Source of the DNA: Nanobdellati archaeon
GTDB taxonomy: Archaea; Nanobdellota; Nanobdellia; UBA10117
Direction of reading: 5' to 3'
Assembly: GCA_016204275.1 (NCBI GenBank)
Contig: JACQKZ010000003.1
Location: 1-50,285 of the forward strand
Length of the DNA stretch: 50,285 nt
The position numbers and the translations under genes were made by a program. Below the pieces are notes generated by a model. That model ran no database searches. It saw only the letters and a list, made by a program, of their open reading frames with translations, and was not told the DNA's origin. Below are positions 48,061-50,285 of the stretch, piece after piece; position 1 is the first letter of the stretch, and each line of letters begins with the position of its first letter.

Positions 48061-49135
48061 CAAAAAGTAAAATTATATCTAACACAAACAAGCCAACTAT
48101 CAGGGCTTCCAAAAAAATAAGCACCCGATTGTTCGCGCGCTCAAACAAAAGCTGGTAAATGCTCTCGATTGTTTTAAGTTTCTCGTTCAGGCTGGCCTGC
48201 AGGTCTGCAAGGTAGAATCGCTGGGCTGCGGCCTTGTAAACCTTCGCAAGATACAAATCCCCGATAAGCTTCAGCGCATCATTAACTTTTGCCATCACCC
48301 CCGTAACATCAAGCTTTACCTCGGTCAAATCGTGCAATGTCCTCGCGTGCGGCCTGAAGCTGAAGCTCGGTTTTTCCAAATCATCATACGCCTTTTCGAG
48401 CGCCTTGTCAAGTATGTCATCATACGCCCGCAGCTCAAGAAGTTCTATCACTGCATCTTCTAAAACGTCAAAAACATCATAGCTCTGTCTCGGATCATAT
48501 ATGAACGCGGCTTGCCAGTCAACCGCAACAAGCTCATCTTCATAGTACGTGAGCAAATATTTCAGGGAATTTTCAAGCTCCTGCCTGCTCAGCTTGCCAG
48601 TTTCGCAGCGCAGCACTCTGGCAATGTCTGTCCCTGCAGTTTTTATGAGCTTGTCTGTATCATAAGTGCCATCAAATTCTTTTACGGAAGCGATTAGATA
48701 ATCTTCCCAATACTCAAGCATTTCCTGCGGGTGGTCCAGCGCAAGTTCAAACTCCTTAACTAACTTTGCAACCTGTTTCTTAGCAGCCTCAGCAACCTCT
48801 TTGTTCTCGGCCAGCAGGCTTGTCAGTTTTGCCAGTTCTGACAGGTCGCCGGAAAATGGAATCTGATAAATAACAGTCACAACACCAAAATTGTATATTT
48901 TCGCTTTTATGTCTGCTTCCAATGATACGCCTTTTGTCTTGATTGCATGCCTGCCAAGCTTTACGAGCAAGGGCGGGACTTTATACTGCACGTGCCCTGG
49001 TGTCATGCGCTCGCACACAAGTTTTGAGGTTTCCGGCCTTTTTCCAAAAACAGTCTCAACCTTGTCCAGTTTTATTTCATAGGCAACGTCAAAACAATAA
49101 TACAGGAACAGGTTGCCCTTCTTAATCTTTAACAT
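48053..49135 (-). CDS. RMD1/DUF155-like membrane-anchored protein
   Basis: 360 aa. A mixed alpha/beta N-terminal half ('KIYNFGVVTVIYQIPFSG'), a long helical region, then 'AAAQRFYLADLQASLNEKLKTIESIYQLL' and a C-terminal TM anchor 'VLIFLEALIVGLFVLDIILLF'. The order matches the RMD1/SIF2 (DUF155) family, in yeast linked to sporulation and mitochondria. The prokaryotic function is unknown. Confidence 0.6.
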   Translation of the reverse strand: MLKIKKGNLFLYYCFDVAYEIKLDKVETVFGKRPETSKLVCERMTPGHVQYKVPPLLVKLGRHAIKTKGVSLEADIKAKIYNFGVVTVIYQIPFSGDLSELAKLTSLLAENKEVAEAAKKQVAKLVKEFELALDHPQEMLEYWEDYLIASVKEFDGTYDTDKLIKTAGTDIARVLRCETGKLSRQELENSLKYLLTYYEDELVAVDWQAAFIYDPRQSYDVFDVLEDAVIELLELRAYDDILDKALEKAYDDLEKPSFSFRPHARTLHDLTEVKLDVTGVMAKVNDALKLIGDLYLAKVYKAAAQRFYLADLQASLNEKLKTIESIYQLLFERANNRVLIFLEALIVGLFVLDIILLFVK

Positions 49136-49209
49136 ACAATAGATTGGGGCAGCATGTTTAAATCTCTTTCTAGCGCAAACGTTAAATACTTCGGACTTGA
49201 TAAATAGGT

Positions 49210-49542
49210 ATGGGCAAAGCCACTCTGCTTATAATTGCAATTGTTGTTCTTGTTGCAGCCGGCCTCATCACGCTGAAGTTCTCCGGTGGCATTACTAGCG
49301 CAGCGTCCGCGCCAAGCAAGATGGAGTCCTTTGTCTCCAGCACTGCAAAGGGAACCTGCGCAGACTCTGACGGAAATAACTACAAAGTTAAAGGAGTAAC
49401 AATAGCAAAAACTCCGGATGGCCTGCTGAGCTTCACTGACAAATGCCTTTCTGCTTCGGTACTGCTTGAGGGCCTGTGTGAGCGTGGCGAGCTGACTAAA
49501 AAGCAAGTAAATTGCGACTGCAAGGGCGGGGTTTGTGCTTAG
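49210..49542 (+). CDS. Small exported cysteine-rich protein
   Basis: 110 aa: signal/TM 'LLIIAIVVLVAAGLITLKF' (5-24), then a domain with five cysteines: 'GTCADSDGNNYKVKG', 'DKCLSASVLLEGLCERG' and the end 'VNCDCKGGVCA'. Such small Cys-rich ectodomains are common in DPANN genomes. TATA (AAATACTTCGG region) about 30 bp upstream. Function unknown. Confidence 0.65.
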   Translation: MGKATLLIIAIVVLVAAGLITLKFSGGITSAASAPSKMESFVSSTAKGTCADSDGNNYKVKGVTIAKTPDGLLSFTDKCLSASVLLEGLCERGELTKKQVNCDCKGGVCA

Positions 49543-49558
49543 TTTGCTTACCGGTGTT

Positions 49559-50161
49559 TTATTGATATCGTCCCGCATCAGGAACTGGTAAAGTTGAAAT
49601 AGGGCCAGTTTGTTTTTCTAATATGTTTAGCCTGTGTTTTAAAGTCGCACTCATTTCACTAACTAATCTTCCAATCTTTCTTTGCTCCGGTGATTCTTGC
49701 CGCAACTCGATTTCTGTTGCGCCCGGAAAAAGCATTTTTAGAATACGAAGGCGCAGTTCATCGTGTGTGCCGCGCATTATTTCATAAGCCAGAGGCGTCT
49801 GATATTTCGCTTGGATGTTATATGATGCCGGTCCAACTTTCAAAACTCCTTCGTCCGGCTTTTGGAGCTGAAATGCCACAATTTCCATTTCAGTTTTGGG
49901 ATTGTTGCGCTCCCCATAACAAAAAACAAATGGTTGCCTTAAACTTCCTCGCAAATATCCATGCACCAGACCAAAACGCTCTTCAACTGATCTAACTAGA
50001 ATAAAATCGCAGCTAAGATGCAAGCCGCCGTCTGCGGACACCAGATCAGTTACATTACGAATTAAGCCATACTCTTCGCAGTCATAGTCTTCTACGAATT
50101 TATCAGGATATCTGGTTAGAAATCCATCAACAGTCAATTCTATTTTCGGTTGCCTGCCCAT
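49559..50161 (-). CDS. Hypothetical protein
   Basis: 200 aa from 'MGRQPKIELTVDGFL'. Start 50161 is preceded by GGTGATT, complementary to the 16S 3' end, and TATA (TTATAAAC) near 50194; the longer track ORF starts upstream of the promoter. Beta-rich first half ('YGLIRNVTDLVSADGGLHLSCDF') and a helical, disordered C-terminus ('RKIGRLVSEMSATLKHRLN'). No family recognised. Confidence 0.55.
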   Translation of the reverse strand: MGRQPKIELTVDGFLTRYPDKFVEDYDCEEYGLIRNVTDLVSADGGLHLSCDFILVRSVEERFGLVHGYLRGSLRQPFVFCYGERNNPKTEMEIVAFQLQKPDEGVLKVGPASYNIQAKYQTPLAYEIMRGTHDELRLRILKMLFPGATEIELRQESPEQRKIGRLVSEMSATLKHRLNILEKQTGPISTLPVPDAGRYQ

Positions 50162-50285
50162 TTTAATCACCATATTCATAATATTTATGTTTATAAGCTT
50201 TTTGCTAAAGTATGCACTTTCGCCGGCGGCTTCACAGACCAAACAATACGATATTCAGCTAGCAGGCAACAAAGTAGAATAAGTA

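Noticed and set aside
1-50285. CRISPR arrays, insertion sequences, integrases
   Set aside because: I saw no regularly spaced identical repeats of CRISPR size, no transposase and no tyrosine or serine recombinase. The DnaC/IstB-like ATPase at 24162 lacks a partner transposase.

Overview
The window is archaeal chromosome and most resembles a DPANN-type genome. Archaeal information-processing genes include Orc1/Cdc6, PCNA, NreA with a PCNA-binding tail, RpoL, two TFS paralogues, RNase P subunit Rpp21/Rnp4, an MC1 chromatin protein, archaeal e-MtaB, a Taw2/Trm5-type methyltransferase and Dph2. Many genes have a TATA box about 25 bp before the start codon, which implies leaderless mRNAs. A lone 5S rRNA gene lies away from other rRNA genes. 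Threonyl-tRNA synthetase and aconitase look bacterial/mitochondrial in type and were probably acquired. The phylum cannot be fixed from sequence alone.

Layout. 1-1853: 3'-truncated orc1/cdc6 divergent from tatD. 1866-12546 (all minus): a cell-surface gene cluster. Its core is a module that occurs twice: a tiny ribbon-helix-helix-like protein, a secreted protein ending in a shared C-terminal domain (one of 1445 aa with a seven-bladed FG-GAP propeller), and a membrane-anchored Ig-like partner. Intercistronic arrays of 10-bp TTAAATA repeats run through it. 12594-15000: PAC2-family gene, a candidate small RNA, two orphan genes and the 5S gene. 15018-25396: small accessory genes mixed with housekeeping genes; here three housekeeping genes (rnp4, a DUF167 gene, thrS) are each followed by an unrelated gene and then a stray copy of the host gene's own 3' end. 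25516-34427: NreA, HtpX protease with an EF-hand, SGNH hydrolase, CsaA-like protein, aconitase, MtaB, nucleotide-sugar dehydratase/epimerase and glycosyltransferase. 34459-40238: tiny basic peptide, MC1, PCNA, OB-fold protein, two TFS genes, signal peptidase, DUF99, Yip1 and RpoL. 40343-50161: dph2 split into two genes 6.2 kb apart on opposite strands, flanking a MopE-like surface protein, a type IV pilin, Taw2, a two-regulator divergent promoter and DedA; then a DUF155-like protein and small secreted or orphan proteins.

Four things stand out. (1) The duplicated surface module resembles in layout the WxL/WxLIP systems of Firmicutes and may be an unrecognised archaeal counterpart. (2) dph2 is cut exactly between domains 1 and 2; one inversion of about 6.5 kb would restore the intact gene, and both halves keep their Fe-S cysteines. 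(3) Gene-tail duplications bracket single cargo genes, like the e14/icd integration scar but with no integrase. (4) Short fold-back elements (direct copy, inverted copy, direct copy) sit at 5' ends of genes, either creating upstream ORFs that mimic the host N-terminus (PAC2, TFS) or inserting in frame (pilin, nucleotide-sugar enzyme).

How the parts may work together: the surface cluster, PLD-like protein, MopE-like protein, pilin, signal peptidase, nucleotide-sugar enzyme and glycosyltransferase together point to substantial investment in a glycosylated surface. The rest is a compact replication, transcription and RNA-modification gene set with frequent ATGA overlaps.
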